Part shown: piece by piece, positions 35,843-44,920 of the stretch | How the letters are laid out: the number at the start of each line of letters is the position of its first letter | How positions within the stretch are numbered: position 1 is the stretch's first letter | Assembly: GCA_965227095.1 (NCBI GenBank) | Contig: CBDDFL010000001.1 | Span: forward strand, 2,728,001-2,792,000 | Direction: 5' to 3' | Origin: JANQMY01 sp965227095 | GTDB taxonomy: Bacteria; Pseudomonadota; Alphaproteobacteria; JANQMY01 | DNA: 64,000 nucleotides | Made by a program: the position numbers and the translations under genes | Notes under the pieces: model-generated | Databases searched by the model: none | Told to the model about the DNA's origin: nothing | The model's input: the letters and a program-made list of their open reading frames with translations, nothing else

Positions 35843-37291
35843 ATGGCCGGAATTAAGGCATATGGGGGCTACATTCCAAGACTGAGGTTGAGCCGTAAGG
35901 CCATGGCCCAAGCAAATGCCTGGTTTAGTCCGGGCTTGATGGGGCAAGCCAAAGGCGAACGGTCGCTGGCAAACTGGGACGAAGACAGCGTTACCATGGC
36001 CGTGGAAGCGGCCCGCGACTGCCTCAACGGCAGCAGCCGCGAAGATATCGATGGCGTCTATTTCGCCTCGACCACCATGCCCTTTGCCGACCGGCAAAAT
36101 TCCGGGATTTTGTCCGCCGCATTGACACTGGATGAAGAAATTCCGGCGGCAGACGTCACCTCATCTCAGAGGGCGGGGACCACCGCTCTCATCACAGCAT
36201 TGAATTCAGTAAAGGGTGGTGCAGGCAAATGCCAACTGGTTGCTGCTGGTGACAAACGGAAAGCTCGGTCGGCAAGCACACAGGAATTTCAGTTTGGAGA
36301 TGGCGCGGCCGCGCTGCTGGTGACCGACGGCGACGGAATTGCCAAGTTTCTCGGCAGCCATTCGGTGACCGTCGACTTTGTCGATCACTTCCGAGGTGAG
36401 GACGAAGAATTCGATTATGGCTGGGAAGAACGTTGGATCCGAGACGAGGGATTGGTCAAAATCGTCCCCCGAGCGGTTAAAGGCGCTTTGGAAAAAGCCG
36501 GTGTAAGCGGCGACCAGATTGACCATTTTGTGTTCCCATGCACCTTCCCGCGCATTCCTCAAACGATTGCAAAACAATGCGGGATCGATCCCGAAAAAGT
36601 GCGGGACAATTTGGCAGCGGTCTGTGGGGAGACTGGTACAGCCCACGCGCTCCTCATGTTGGTGGATGCTTTGCAGGACGCAGAACCGGGCCAGAAAATT
36701 CTCGTGGCGGGGTTCGGACAAGGGTGTGACGCGCTGGTCTTGGAGACCACGGCAGCGTTAAAAGACGTATCAGGCCGCAATGGTGTCAAAGGCTCTCTTG
36801 CTAATCGAAAGGAAGAGAGCAACTACATGAAATATTTGGCCTTTAATGGTCTCGTGGAACTTGAAAAAGGCATGCGGGCGGAGGTTGACAAAAAGACGGC
36901 GCTGACGACCACCTACCGCAAGCGGGACATGCTGTTTGGCCTCGTCGGCGGGAAATGTACAAAATGCGGCACCGCGCAATTCCCGCGCTCCCGGATCTGC
37001 GTGAATCCGAATTGTCAGGCCGTGGACAGCCAGGAGCCTTACAGCTTCGCCGACAAAAAGGGGACGATCCTGTCCTGGTCTGCGGACTATCTGGCTTATT
37101 CCATGGATCCGCCGTCCCATTATGGCATGATCACCTTTGAAGAGGGGGGCCGCTTCCTGTGTGATATAACGGATGTGGAACCCGGCACCATCGACTCCGG
37201 GATGAATGTGCGGATGGTGTTCCGAATTAAAGATTTCGATGAGCGGCGTGGCTTCCGGCGCTATTTCTGGAAAGCGGTGCCAGAGCTCTAG
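35843..37291 (+). CDS. HMG-CoA-synthase-like/DUF35 fusion protein
   Basis: A 482-residue protein. The first about 320 residues have the thiolase fold of HMG-CoA synthase/KAS III relatives. The C-terminal part is a DUF35 module: a zinc ribbon (KCTKCGTAQ with a second pair in RICVNPNC) and an OB fold (GTILSWSADYL onward). The catalytic Cys position appears to be Gln in SSQRAGTTAL, and the usual catalytic His region reads FVFPCTFPRIP, so the synthase site looks degenerate. ATG 35843 is preferred because GAGG lies 9 bases before it. The next gene is an SCP2-type thiolase; in archaea DUF35 joins thiolase and HMG-CoA synthase into one complex. Confidence 0.8.
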   Translation: MAGIKAYGGYIPRLRLSRKAMAQANAWFSPGLMGQAKGERSLANWDEDSVTMAVEAARDCLNGSSREDIDGVYFASTTMPFADRQNSGILSAALTLDEEIPAADVTSSQRAGTTALITALNSVKGGAGKCQLVAAGDKRKARSASTQEFQFGDGAAALLVTDGDGIAKFLGSHSVTVDFVDHFRGEDEEFDYGWEERWIRDEGLVKIVPRAVKGALEKAGVSGDQIDHFVFPCTFPRIPQTIAKQCGIDPEKVRDNLAAVCGETGTAHALLMLVDALQDAEPGQKILVAGFGQGCDALVLETTAALKDVSGRNGVKGSLANRKEESNYMKYLAFNGLVELEKGMRAEVDKKTALTTTYRKRDMLFGLVGGKCTKCGTAQFPRSRICVNPNCQAVDSQEPYSFADKKGTILSWSADYLAYSMDPPSHYGMITFEEGGRFLCDITDVEPGTIDSGMNVRMVFRIKDFDERRGFRRYFWKAVPEL

Positions 37292-37341
37292 GCCAAGGTT
37301 TCAACCAAATAACGTTAGCAAACGTGAACAAGGAGGATTAG

Positions 37342-38544
37342 ATGGCGAGTGGCATTAAAGACAAAGTAGCCGTGATCGGCATGGGCTGCTCAAAGTTTGG
37401 CGAACGCTGGGATTGCGGCGGCGAAGAACTCATGGTCGAGGCCTATCTCGAAGCCATGCAAGATGCCGGCATTGAAACCAACCAGGTGGAAGCAGCCTGG
37501 TTCTCCACTCACATCGATGAAATTGGTGTGGGCAAGGGCGGCACGCCCTTATCGACGGCGCTACGCCTGCCGAACATACCGGTAACCCGGGTTGAGAACT
37601 TCTGTGCCAGTGGATCGGAAGCGTTCCGCGGTGCGGTTTATGCGGTTGCCGCGGGGGCCTGCGATATCGCCTTGGCGCTTGGCATGGAGAAATTGAAGGA
37701 CACGGGCTATGGCGGCCTGCCCGCTGGGCAACAAGGCACGCTCAACCCGCTTTGGTCCGCAAACGGATCGGCGCCGGGTAACTTCGCCCAGCTTGCATCC
37801 GCCTATCGCGCGAAGCACGGCGTTTCCAAGGAAGACCTCAAGCGGGCGATTGCTCATGTGTCGGTCAAGTCTCACGAGAATGGGGCGAAAAACCCGAAGG
37901 CGCATCTGCGCCGTCCGGTGACGGAAGAGCAAGTGATGAATGCCCCGATGATTGCCGAACCTCTCGGCCTGTTCGATTGCTGTGGCGTGTCCGACGGCGC
38001 GGCGGCGGCGATTGTCACCACGCCTGAAATTGCAAAGTCCATGGGGAAGGGTAACCTCATCACCGTGAAGGCGTTGCAACTTGCATTGTCGAATGGTCTT
38101 GAATCTCAGCACAATTCTTGGGACGGCAGCTATTTCCATACGGCGCGGATCGCGGCCAAGCGGGCCTACGAAGAAGCTGGCATTAAAAACCCGCGCGAAG
38201 AAGTCAGCATGATGGAAGTGCATGACTGCTTCTCGATTACGGAAATGGTCACCATGGAAGATCTGTTCATCTCTCCGGAAGGCGGCGCCGTGAAGGATGT
38301 GATGGACGGCTTCTACGATGCCGATGGTCAAGTGCCGTGTCAGATCGACGGTGGTCTGAAGTGCTTCGGTCATCCGATCGGGGCGAGCGGATTGCGGATG
38401 CTTTATGAAATGTATCTGCAGCTTCAGGGCCGCGCGGGCGAGCGTCAGTTGAAAGACCCGAAAATCGGTTTGACACACAACCTAGGTGGCGCGCCTATGT
38501 CGAATGTGTGTTCGGTTGCCATTATCGGGGCAGAGGGCGTTTAA
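37342..38544 (+). CDS. SCP2-type thiolase (acetyl-CoA acetyltransferase family)
   Basis: A 400-residue thiolase of the SCP-x subtype. The nucleophile is Cys88 in ENFCASGSEAF; later motifs are MMEVHDCFSITEM, KCFGHPIGASGLRM with the catalytic His, and the terminal THNLGGAPMSNVCSV. It would cleave or form a C-C bond on a CoA thioester. A strong AGGAGG lies 5 bases before the ATG. It follows the DUF35 fusion gene by 50 bases on the same strand and probably binds that protein. Compared with a standard biosynthetic thiolase the C-terminal CxG cysteine is replaced by the HNLGG block, as usual for this group. Confidence 0.9.
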   Translation: MASGIKDKVAVIGMGCSKFGERWDCGGEELMVEAYLEAMQDAGIETNQVEAAWFSTHIDEIGVGKGGTPLSTALRLPNIPVTRVENFCASGSEAFRGAVYAVAAGACDIALALGMEKLKDTGYGGLPAGQQGTLNPLWSANGSAPGNFAQLASAYRAKHGVSKEDLKRAIAHVSVKSHENGAKNPKAHLRRPVTEEQVMNAPMIAEPLGLFDCCGVSDGAAAAIVTTPEIAKSMGKGNLITVKALQLALSNGLESQHNSWDGSYFHTARIAAKRAYEEAGIKNPREEVSMMEVHDCFSITEMVTMEDLFISPEGGAVKDVMDGFYDADGQVPCQIDGGLKCFGHPIGASGLRMLYEMYLQLQGRAGERQLKDPKIGLTHNLGGAPMSNVCSVAIIGAEGV

Positions 38545-38562
38545 GCCGTATACAGATTAGGG

Positions 38563-38597
38563 AAAAAGCCGGGGGTGGAAACGCTCTCGGCTTTTTT
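38563..38597. terminator. Bidirectional intrinsic terminator
   Basis: AAAAAGCCG (38563-38571) pairs with CGGCTTTTT (38588-38596) around a 16-base loop, with T-runs on both strands. It lies just after the thiolase stop and touches the stop codon of the convergent LLM gene, so it can serve both. Confidence 0.85.
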
Positions 38598-39666
38598 ATG
38601 TGCTGATTTCAAGCGGCCCGTGGTCAAGCTGTGGCAGTACATAGCGGGCGAATAAATCGCATTCTTGGGCATGGGGATAGCCAGAGAAGATAAACGCCTC
38701 AAACCCCATTTCTTGATAAGACTTAATCTTTGCAAGGACTTGATCCGGATCGCCGACAATTGCCGCGCCACAACCGGATCGGGCGCGGCCAATGCCGGTC
38801 CAAAGATGATCTTCGGCAAAACCGTCCTCGTCTGCGGCATCACGCATCATCGCTTGGCGCTGAACACCGACAGATGCATGATCCAGTGATTTCTCGCGCG
38901 TTGCTTTCCCCACGTCGGCGTCTAGCTTGCTCATGAGGCGTGCCGCATAGGCGCGCGCTTCGTCTTCTGTTTCGCGCACAATCACATGTACCCGATAGCC
39001 GAATTTGAGGGACCGGTCATAAGCGGCGGCCCGCTTGCACATGTCATCCAAGATTTCTTGCACGTTTGATGTCGTATCCGGCCACATAAGGAATACGTCC
39101 GCCGCCTGAGCGGCCACATCACGGGCATTGTCGGACAACCCACCGAAATAGTATGGCGGTGCGCGCCGCCGATCTTTACAGGCGCGCGGGGCGTCCAGTT
39201 GAAGTTGGAAGAACTCTCCCTCAAAGGCGAGATCTTCGCCATTCATCAGGGTACGCACGATATTCATCACTTCAAGCGTGCGCCGGTAGCGCGGCGCGCT
39301 TTCCAACGGCGCTCCCGGAAGATCGCTCGAAATGATGTTGATGGTGAGACGTCCGTTTAAGATTTGATCAAGAGATGCCAGCTGCCGGGCTAATTGGGGC
39401 GGCCACATTTCACCGCAGCGCACGGCGAGAAGCATCTTAATGCGTGTTGTTAGCGCCCCCACCGCGCCGGCAATGGCAGTGCCGTCAATGCCAAGGGCAT
39501 AGCCAGACGGTAGCAGAACATTGTCAAATCCGCCTTTTTCGGCCCCAAGGATGATGTTTCGACAATGCTCGAACGAACTTTGCAGCCGAGGATCCGGCCG
39601 CCCCAAAAACTCATAATCGTCATCGCAGAGCGCCGAAAACCACGAAACTTCACTTTTAGATGCCAT
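38596..39666 (-). CDS. LLM-class flavin-dependent oxidoreductase
   Basis: A 356-residue luciferase-like monooxygenase resembling SsuD-type alkanesulfonate monooxygenases. Features are the N-terminal VSWFSALCDDDYEFLG, ALTTRIKMLLAVRCGEMWPPQLARQLASLDQILNGR (the FMN-binding LLM core), ISSDLPG, and YFGGLSDNARDVAAQAADVFLMW. It would use FMNH2 and oxygen to oxidise a substrate or break a C-S or C-N bond. It is the last gene of a minus-strand operon, six bases after the amine oxidase gene. The substrate is unknown. Confidence 0.87.
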   Translation of the reverse strand: MASKSEVSWFSALCDDDYEFLGRPDPRLQSSFEHCRNIILGAEKGGFDNVLLPSGYALGIDGTAIAGAVGALTTRIKMLLAVRCGEMWPPQLARQLASLDQILNGRLTINIISSDLPGAPLESAPRYRRTLEVMNIVRTLMNGEDLAFEGEFFQLQLDAPRACKDRRRAPPYYFGGLSDNARDVAAQAADVFLMWPDTTSNVQEILDDMCKRAAAYDRSLKFGYRVHVIVRETEDEARAYAARLMSKLDADVGKATREKSLDHASVGVQRQAMMRDAADEDGFAEDHLWTGIGRARSGCGAAIVGDPDQVLAKIKSYQEMGFEAFIFSGYPHAQECDLFARYVLPQLDHGPLEIST

Positions 39667-39672
39667 GAAAGA

Positions 39673-41160
39673 TCACCCCGGCACCGGTGGTGGTGCCGAC
39701 AAAGCGCCCATGGCCTTCAGCGCCGCAGCATGGCCCGACCGAACCGCGCCGTCCATGTATCCGGTCCAAAAGGCAGAGGTCTCTGTTCCTGACCAGTGAA
39801 GACGCCCAAGAGACGGTCGCAAGGCTTCGCCCAAAGTTGAGAGCTGGCCTGGCGCCAAGGGTGACACACAGCCCTTGGTCCACGGATCATCGTCCCAGCT
39901 TTTTTCCACATAGGACAAGGGGGCTGCGGCCTCTTCGCCGAAACAGGTGACATAGGTTTCGGCAATCTGAAGCTTTCGGCTTTCTTTGTCGCGCGGCGCC
40001 ACGTCTTGATCGAGAAAACACAAAAGAACCCCCGAACTGTCATCTGCCGGCGAATTATCGATCGACCAAATATAAGGTCCACTATCGGAGAAGGACTGCC
40101 CGCTAAAACCTTTCGCGCGCCAGAAGGGCTCGCGATACCGCATCTGCGCCTTGATACCGCTGCTGACCACCGGCCAGGTGCGGTGCAGGTCGGCCCTTTT
40201 GGGTGGGAGAGGGCTGTCAAAGGCGATTTGGTTGCAGAGCGATGGGCTGAGCGCCATGATCACCTGGTTTGCCCGAATGACCCCCTTTTCGGTGATCAAC
40301 TGGCACGCATCCGAACTCGATTCCCAATCCAAAATACGGGTGACCGGCGTTTCAAGCTGCACATGATCGCGCAATTCTTCGTACATTTTCAGACTGAGGG
40401 ATTGTGCCCCGCCAACCAAACGGTCTTGTTGTGCGCCCCCTTTGATGGCTTCCAAAGCGCTGAACCCACCAGCGGATTTTGACGCCTGAAGGATATGAAG
40501 AAAGGAAATGGCATCCGGCGGGGCTCCGAAAGTCAGCGCCGTCGAGGCTTCAAGCGCAACCAAGTCTTCTTCGGAAAGTGCTTGAGTAACGATCCATTCC
40601 CGAAAGGTTATGGAATCAAACTCAGATGCTTGGGACGCGGACCAAGGCGTGTTGACCGGTATGTCGTTGGCCAGCTTATCCACCGCGTTGATGAAATCCA
40701 CATTGGTGACAATGGAATTGCTTCCGTCAACGGAGGTTGCATCGCCATTGATCAAGACGGCGATTTTTCCGTCATTGAAAGTTGGGTGTGTGGCAACTCC
40801 CAACTCACGGGCGAGTTCCAATATCGCGAATTGGGTAGGGCCAATCCATTGTCCCCCGGCATCCGCGATGGCGCCACGCCCCAGGTCTTGATTGAGCGTG
40901 CGGCCCCCCACACGGTTTCGCGCTTCCAGTACTTTGAAGGAATTCACACCGGCCTTTTTGAGATCGCGGGCCGCTGTTAAACCGGCAAGGCCGGCTCCGA
41001 CAATAACGATATCGTAGAGTGGATCTTCGTTTTGCGCCCGTGCTGTGCCGATAGCTCCAAGGGACATGGTTGACGCCGCGGCGGTTAAGGCGCTGGCCGC
41101 CAAGACGTTCCGGCGCGAAACACCGTGTGCGTTCTTTTGCCCTTTGGGGTCTTTGGTCAT
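39673..41160 (-). CDS. Flavin monoamine oxidase family protein, Tat-exported
   Basis: A 495-residue FAD-dependent amine oxidase. A Tat signal (VSRRNVLAASALTAAASTMSLGAIGTARA-Q) leads into the FAD-binding YDIVIVGAGLAGLTAARDL, then VLEARNRVGGRTLNQDLG and GGQWIGPTQ, the amine-oxidase signature. The C-terminal FAD loop is RLHWSGTETSAFWTGYMDGAVRSG. It would oxidise a primary or secondary amine to an imine/aldehyde with release of hydrogen peroxide, outside the cytoplasm. It overlaps the dehydratase gene by 4 bases, so it is translationally coupled to cytoplasmic CoA enzymes, which is an unusual mix. Confidence 0.9.
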   Translation of the reverse strand: MTKDPKGQKNAHGVSRRNVLAASALTAAASTMSLGAIGTARAQNEDPLYDIVIVGAGLAGLTAARDLKKAGVNSFKVLEARNRVGGRTLNQDLGRGAIADAGGQWIGPTQFAILELARELGVATHPTFNDGKIAVLINGDATSVDGSNSIVTNVDFINAVDKLANDIPVNTPWSASQASEFDSITFREWIVTQALSEEDLVALEASTALTFGAPPDAISFLHILQASKSAGGFSALEAIKGGAQQDRLVGGAQSLSLKMYEELRDHVQLETPVTRILDWESSSDACQLITEKGVIRANQVIMALSPSLCNQIAFDSPLPPKRADLHRTWPVVSSGIKAQMRYREPFWRAKGFSGQSFSDSGPYIWSIDNSPADDSSGVLLCFLDQDVAPRDKESRKLQIAETYVTCFGEEAAAPLSYVEKSWDDDPWTKGCVSPLAPGQLSTLGEALRPSLGRLHWSGTETSAFWTGYMDGAVRSGHAAALKAMGALSAPPPVPG

Positions 41161-42023
41161 AGTCCGCTCTGCGTTTGTACTTTCGCTGTGTGGCCGGCCA
41201 CCCCTTTGTCATCAAACGCCGTCAGATCCCATTGAAGGCCATGGTCGCTGTCGTGGGCAATGCCTAACGTCATGGGGCGGTTCACGAAGAAAGGGGCGTT
41301 TCCTCGAAACTCATAGAAGGTTATTTTCTGTTCCGTATTCTCTTTATGGAACAAATCGAGCAGCATTATGGCGGTGAGCGGTCCGTGTACCACGAGATCG
41401 GGATAAAACTCTTCGTTGACCGCATAGTCGCGATCGTAGTGAATGCGGTGGGCATTGTAGGTTAGTGCCGAATACCGAAACAGCATGACCGTGTTGGGGG
41501 TAACGTCGGCTTTCGAATCCAGCGGGGGCAGGGGTGCCTTTCTTTTCTTACTGACCGCGGTCTTTGCCGGTTCCGTGGCGGCTTCGCGGTAGACGATGGT
41601 CTGTTCTTCCGTCAGGGCTAACTGCCCGTTTTGAAGGTATTCATGGGCGACCGTGACAAAGGCGAGCCGGCCGGATTTGCCGTCTTTTTCGTCAATAGAA
41701 ATGATTTGAGATTGGCGGCGGGCAGGGTGCCCCAGGATAAGCGGTTTTTTGTAAGTGACTCGTGCCCCGGCGAACATGCGCCTCGGCAAACCGGTGTCGG
41801 GAAGAAAGCCACCGACCTTGGGGTGACCGTCCGCTCCCATCTCGCGTTGCGGTGTCTTTGGCAGAAAATACAGCCAGTGCCATTGCGGCGGCAGCGGATC
41901 GCCGACAGAAAAGGCGGAACGATGGCTGTCCAGCACGCCTCTAAGGGCATTAGCCGGGGCGGGCGCCAGAAAGTCCAGCTCTTCTTCCGTATTGCCGATG
42001 TAGTCTTGTAAGCTCGACATCAA
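41157..42023 (-). CDS. Hotdog-fold acyl-CoA dehydratase (FAS1-like/mesaconyl-C4-CoA hydratase type)
   Basis: A 288-residue protein with two fused hotdog domains. The N-terminal FAS1-like dehydratase part includes WHWLYFLPKTPQREMGADGHPKVGGFLP, ending in RRMFAGARVTY. The C-terminal MaoC-like half has FRYSALTYNAHRIHYDRDYA, whose Asn-His pair is the hydratase active site, and LVVHGPLTAIMLLDL. The architecture matches HTD2/mesaconyl-C4-CoA hydratases. It overlaps both neighbours by 4 bases (CoA-transferase upstream, amine oxidase downstream), so it is central to the operon. It would hydrate an enoyl-type CoA ester. Confidence 0.88.
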   Translation of the reverse strand: MMSSLQDYIGNTEEELDFLAPAPANALRGVLDSHRSAFSVGDPLPPQWHWLYFLPKTPQREMGADGHPKVGGFLPDTGLPRRMFAGARVTYKKPLILGHPARRQSQIISIDEKDGKSGRLAFVTVAHEYLQNGQLALTEEQTIVYREAATEPAKTAVSKKRKAPLPPLDSKADVTPNTVMLFRYSALTYNAHRIHYDRDYAVNEEFYPDLVVHGPLTAIMLLDLFHKENTEQKITFYEFRGNAPFFVNRPMTLGIAHDSDHGLQWDLTAFDDKGVAGHTAKVQTQSGL

Positions 42024-43231
42024 TTCTCCTTAGGACCTGCGACGATTTTTTCGTCATGCAAGTGTCCAATTTCCAGCGATGTTAATTTCAAAATCTCTGA
42101 CAGAATTTCATCTGTATGCTGACCGAGTGTGGGGGCAATCATCGGTGCGTCTTTCTCAACTGCGCCAAACCGCAAAGGGGACCCCGGCGCAAGGTAAGTT
42201 CCAATGCCCGGTTGGGTGATGTGCCCAAATACTGGATTGGCTTCCGATGCCCTTGGGTCTTCCGCCAGAAGGTTCTGCACGGTTCGATAGGGACCCCAGC
42301 ACACACCATTAGCATCGAATTTCTCTTGAATGTCCGACAGGTCGTGCTGTGCACACCAAGCGCCGAATATGCCGAACAATTCATCCCGTGCGTGATAGCG
42401 GTCTCCTTCTTTCGAAAAATCAAGACCGAGTGTTTTTTCAATGTTGCCAACCGCTTCATGGGTGCCTGTGGCGTCCAACAAACCCGTCCACTGGCGGATG
42501 GTGATGGCCACGATCATCACCCGGCGTCCGTCCTTTGTGGGAAAGTCCCGCCCGAACGATCCCAACATATCGTTGCCAATTCGGGGGCGGGTTTCACCAT
42601 TGATGGCTGCTTCGGCGAAATAGCCCAAATTGCCGACAGTGGCGAAAGCAACATCAGAGAGGGCGACTTGGACCAATTGCCCTTGTCCGGTTTGAAGCCT
42701 GTGCCGATCCGCCGCCAAAAAGGAAAGGGCAGCATACAAACCCGTTGAAACATCCCATGCGGGCAGTACATGGTTTACCGGTTGATCCGAGTCCGCCGGG
42801 CCGGTGATATCTGGAAAACCGGCCGCACAATTGACGGTATAATCAAGCTCCGACGAGCCATCGGGGTTACCTTGAACATTGATCATCACCAGGTCTTTGG
42901 CATCGGCGCTCAGCGCGTCATAGTCCAGCCACCCCCGCGCCGGAAAATTGGTGAGGAAGTTTTTGGACGCCGCCACCATCCGGTGGATCAAGTCTTGACC
43001 CTTGGGATTTCGGATGTCGATCGCGATAGACTTTTTGCCCTTGTTGAGGCTTGGCCAGTAAAGACTGTTACCGTCTTTTGTGATGGGCCACCGGCGGTAG
43101 TCGAGCCCCCCGCCGATCATGTCAAAGCGAATAACGTTTGCCCCCATCTGGGCAAGGGTCATGCCGCCCAGAGGGGCCGCAACAAAGGCGGAGCCTTCAA
43201 TAATGGTGAGGCCTGAGAGTATTCCGGTCAT
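42020..43231 (-). CDS. CaiB/BaiF family (class III) CoA-transferase
   Basis: A 403-residue class III CoA-transferase. Family features are the N-terminal GLTIIEGSAFVAAPLGGMTLAQMGANVIRFD, SLNKGKKSIAIDIRNPKGQ, and PAWDVSTGLYAALSFLAA with the likely catalytic Asp, followed by GQGQLVQVALSDVA. It moves CoA between carboxylic acids and would activate the acid substrate of the pathway. It is the first gene of the four-gene minus-strand operon, starting after a 410-base non-coding gap. The pairing with a mesaconyl-C4-CoA hydratase-type enzyme is like that seen in C5 dicarboxylate CoA pathways, but the real substrate is open. Confidence 0.9.
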   Translation of the reverse strand: MTGILSGLTIIEGSAFVAAPLGGMTLAQMGANVIRFDMIGGGLDYRRWPITKDGNSLYWPSLNKGKKSIAIDIRNPKGQDLIHRMVAASKNFLTNFPARGWLDYDALSADAKDLVMINVQGNPDGSSELDYTVNCAAGFPDITGPADSDQPVNHVLPAWDVSTGLYAALSFLAADRHRLQTGQGQLVQVALSDVAFATVGNLGYFAEAAINGETRPRIGNDMLGSFGRDFPTKDGRRVMIVAITIRQWTGLLDATGTHEAVGNIEKTLGLDFSKEGDRYHARDELFGIFGAWCAQHDLSDIQEKFDANGVCWGPYRTVQNLLAEDPRASEANPVFGHITQPGIGTYLAPGSPLRFGAVEKDAPMIAPTLGQHTDEILSEILKLTSLEIGHLHDEKIVAGPKEN

Positions 43232-43640
43232 AGAGGGGCTTTGAGTTGGGTTTGTTCTTATTTATACGCTTGGAAGAGCACCGCGCATAGCCATGTGGCA
43301 CCGATTTTTGATGGATTTTGCCATGGTTTAGAGCCGACAGCGCTCTCAAACGATGGGCGCATGGGGTTGATCCAATTTTTCCAACCACACCCCTCTTATT
43401 TCTCGGCCCATATTGCGCCGCTTAGGGTTAACCATGTCAAAGAGCGCCGCCTCCAGCACACAGTATACACGATTGCCGATCTTAATCCTAAGGGCGTTTG
43501 GAGTCAGCGAAGAGGTGTTTGCTTGCGCGGTCGTGTACGAACGAATGAGAAGAATGAGGCCCTGTCCAAAAGCTCGGGGCTGGCACAACACCTGGTCTCG
43601 TTCTAAAGTTTAAGAAAAATCACCTTTAAGGAGACTGCAC
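43232..43640. other. Non-coding gap between divergent operons
   Basis: 409 bases between the CoA-transferase operon (minus) and the SDR gene (plus). Small open frames here have no recognisable domain, signal or good ribosome-binding site. The region should hold the two divergent promoters; AAGGAG at about 43628 is the binding site for the SDR gene. Confidence 0.45.
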
Positions 43641-44396
43641 ATGCCCAGTAACGTCATCGATATGACGGGAAAAAAAGTTCTGATCACCGGTGGTAGCCGC
43701 GGATTGGGGCGTTCCATGGCCCTTGGATTTGCCGAAGCCGGTGCCGACGTGGCCATTACCAGCCGAAAAATCGAAAGTTGTGAAGCAACCGCGAAAGAAA
43801 TCGAAGCTTTAGGGCGCAAAGCCTTTCCATTCGCCTGCCATGTGGGACATTGGGATCAGTGCGATGCCATGATGGCCGCCGTTTACGAAGAATTCGGCAA
43901 GCTTGATGTCCTGATCAATAATGCCGGCATGTCACCGCTCTATGATTCCCTGGCCGATATTCCCGAAGCGCTCTGGGACAAGGTGATTGACGTCAATTTG
44001 AAAGGCACCTTTCGAAACAGTGCCGTCGTCGGACAACGCATGGCCGCCGGGGACGGTGGCTCAATCATCAATGTGTCCAGTGTGGCAGCCATCCGTCCAC
44101 GGAAGGATATCGCCCCATACTCCGCGGCAAAAGCGGGAGTCAATGCCCTTACGGAAGCGCTTGCGGATGCTTATGGGCCGAAAGTGCGTGTTAACTGCAT
44201 CATGCCGGGGCCCTTCTTAACTGACATCTCGAAGGCCTGGGATATGGACGCTTTTAACGCACGCGCACGGGACAACATTGCGCTCCATCGTGGTGGCGAA
44301 CCGGAAGAGATTGTCGGCGCCGCGCTTTATTTAGCGTCCGATCACGCAAGTTACACAACCGGGGCCGTTCTCAAGATCGATGGCGGGTCGCGTTAG
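43641..44396 (+). CDS. SDR-family NAD(P)-dependent oxidoreductase
   Basis: A 251-residue classical short-chain dehydrogenase. It has ITGGSRGLGRSMAL for the cofactor, with NNAGM and the catalytic set in INVSSVAAIRPRKDIAPYSAAKAG (Ser, Tyr, Lys). The C-terminal YTTGAVLKIDGGSR is typical. Lacking an acidic residue right after the second strand (ITSRK), it may prefer NADP. AAGGAG lies 8 bases before the ATG. It begins a plus-strand run with the VOC, DUF4345 and second SDR genes. It is probably an alcohol/ketone dehydrogenase in the pathway encoded opposite. Confidence 0.9.
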   Translation: MPSNVIDMTGKKVLITGGSRGLGRSMALGFAEAGADVAITSRKIESCEATAKEIEALGRKAFPFACHVGHWDQCDAMMAAVYEEFGKLDVLINNAGMSPLYDSLADIPEALWDKVIDVNLKGTFRNSAVVGQRMAAGDGGSIINVSSVAAIRPRKDIAPYSAAKAGVNALTEALADAYGPKVRVNCIMPGPFLTDISKAWDMDAFNARARDNIALHRGGEPEEIVGAALYLASDHASYTTGAVLKIDGGSR

Positions 44397-44422
44397 GGAA
44401 GAAGACGACACAAACCAACGCC

Positions 44423-44863
44423 ATGCATCCCTTTCATCTTGCCTTTCCCGTTCATGATCTTCATGCGGCGCGGCGCTTTTATGGTGGCATCTTAGGATGC
44501 CCCGAAGGGCGTTCGTCGGACCATTGGGTGGATTTTGATTTCTTTGGCCACCAGATCGTCGCTCATTTGGCACCAGACCTCTGTATGTTGTCTGACCGGA
44601 CCTCTCCGGAGCCGCAGCTCGGGCAAACCAACTTGGTGGACGGCAAGCAGATCCCGGTCCGGCATTTTGGTTTTGTCCTAGATATGGAAAGTTGGCGAGG
44701 CATTGCGGCAAAACTCAAGGGGCAGGTCGAATTCATCGTGGAACCCCACATACGTTTTGAAGGCGAACCCGGTGAACAAGCAACGATGTTTTTCCTCGAT
44801 CCGTCCGGGAATGCATTGGAAGTTAAGGCCATGGCTGACAGGGCGAACTTGTTTGCCACATGA
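44423..44863 (+). CDS. VOC-family protein (glyoxalase/dioxygenase fold)
   Basis: A 146-residue vicinal-oxygen-chelate protein. His4 in FHLAFPVHDLHAARRFYGG, the FGHQIVAHL strand, and Glu in FFLDPSGNALEVKA mark paired beta-alpha-beta-beta-beta units with possible metal ligands (His, His, Glu). Members include glyoxalases, epimerases and dioxygenases, so the reaction cannot be named. It is 26 bases after the SDR gene and probably in the same transcript. Confidence 0.85.
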   Translation: MHPFHLAFPVHDLHAARRFYGGILGCPEGRSSDHWVDFDFFGHQIVAHLAPDLCMLSDRTSPEPQLGQTNLVDGKQIPVRHFGFVLDMESWRGIAAKLKGQVEFIVEPHIRFEGEPGEQATMFFLDPSGNALEVKAMADRANLFAT

Positions 44864-44920
44864 TGGGCGTCAACGCAGATGACGCATATATTTCGGTTTA
44901 CGTATTAGGATCTTGAAGAT

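Noticed and set aside
37561..38478. 305-codon minus-strand open frame inside the thiolase gene
   Set aside because: Arg/His-rich, no domain, and wholly inside a well-supported thiolase on the other strand.
43241..43606. 121-codon plus-strand open frame in the divergent gap
   Set aside because: No recognisable domain or ribosome-binding site, and composition unlike neighbouring genes; treated as non-coding.
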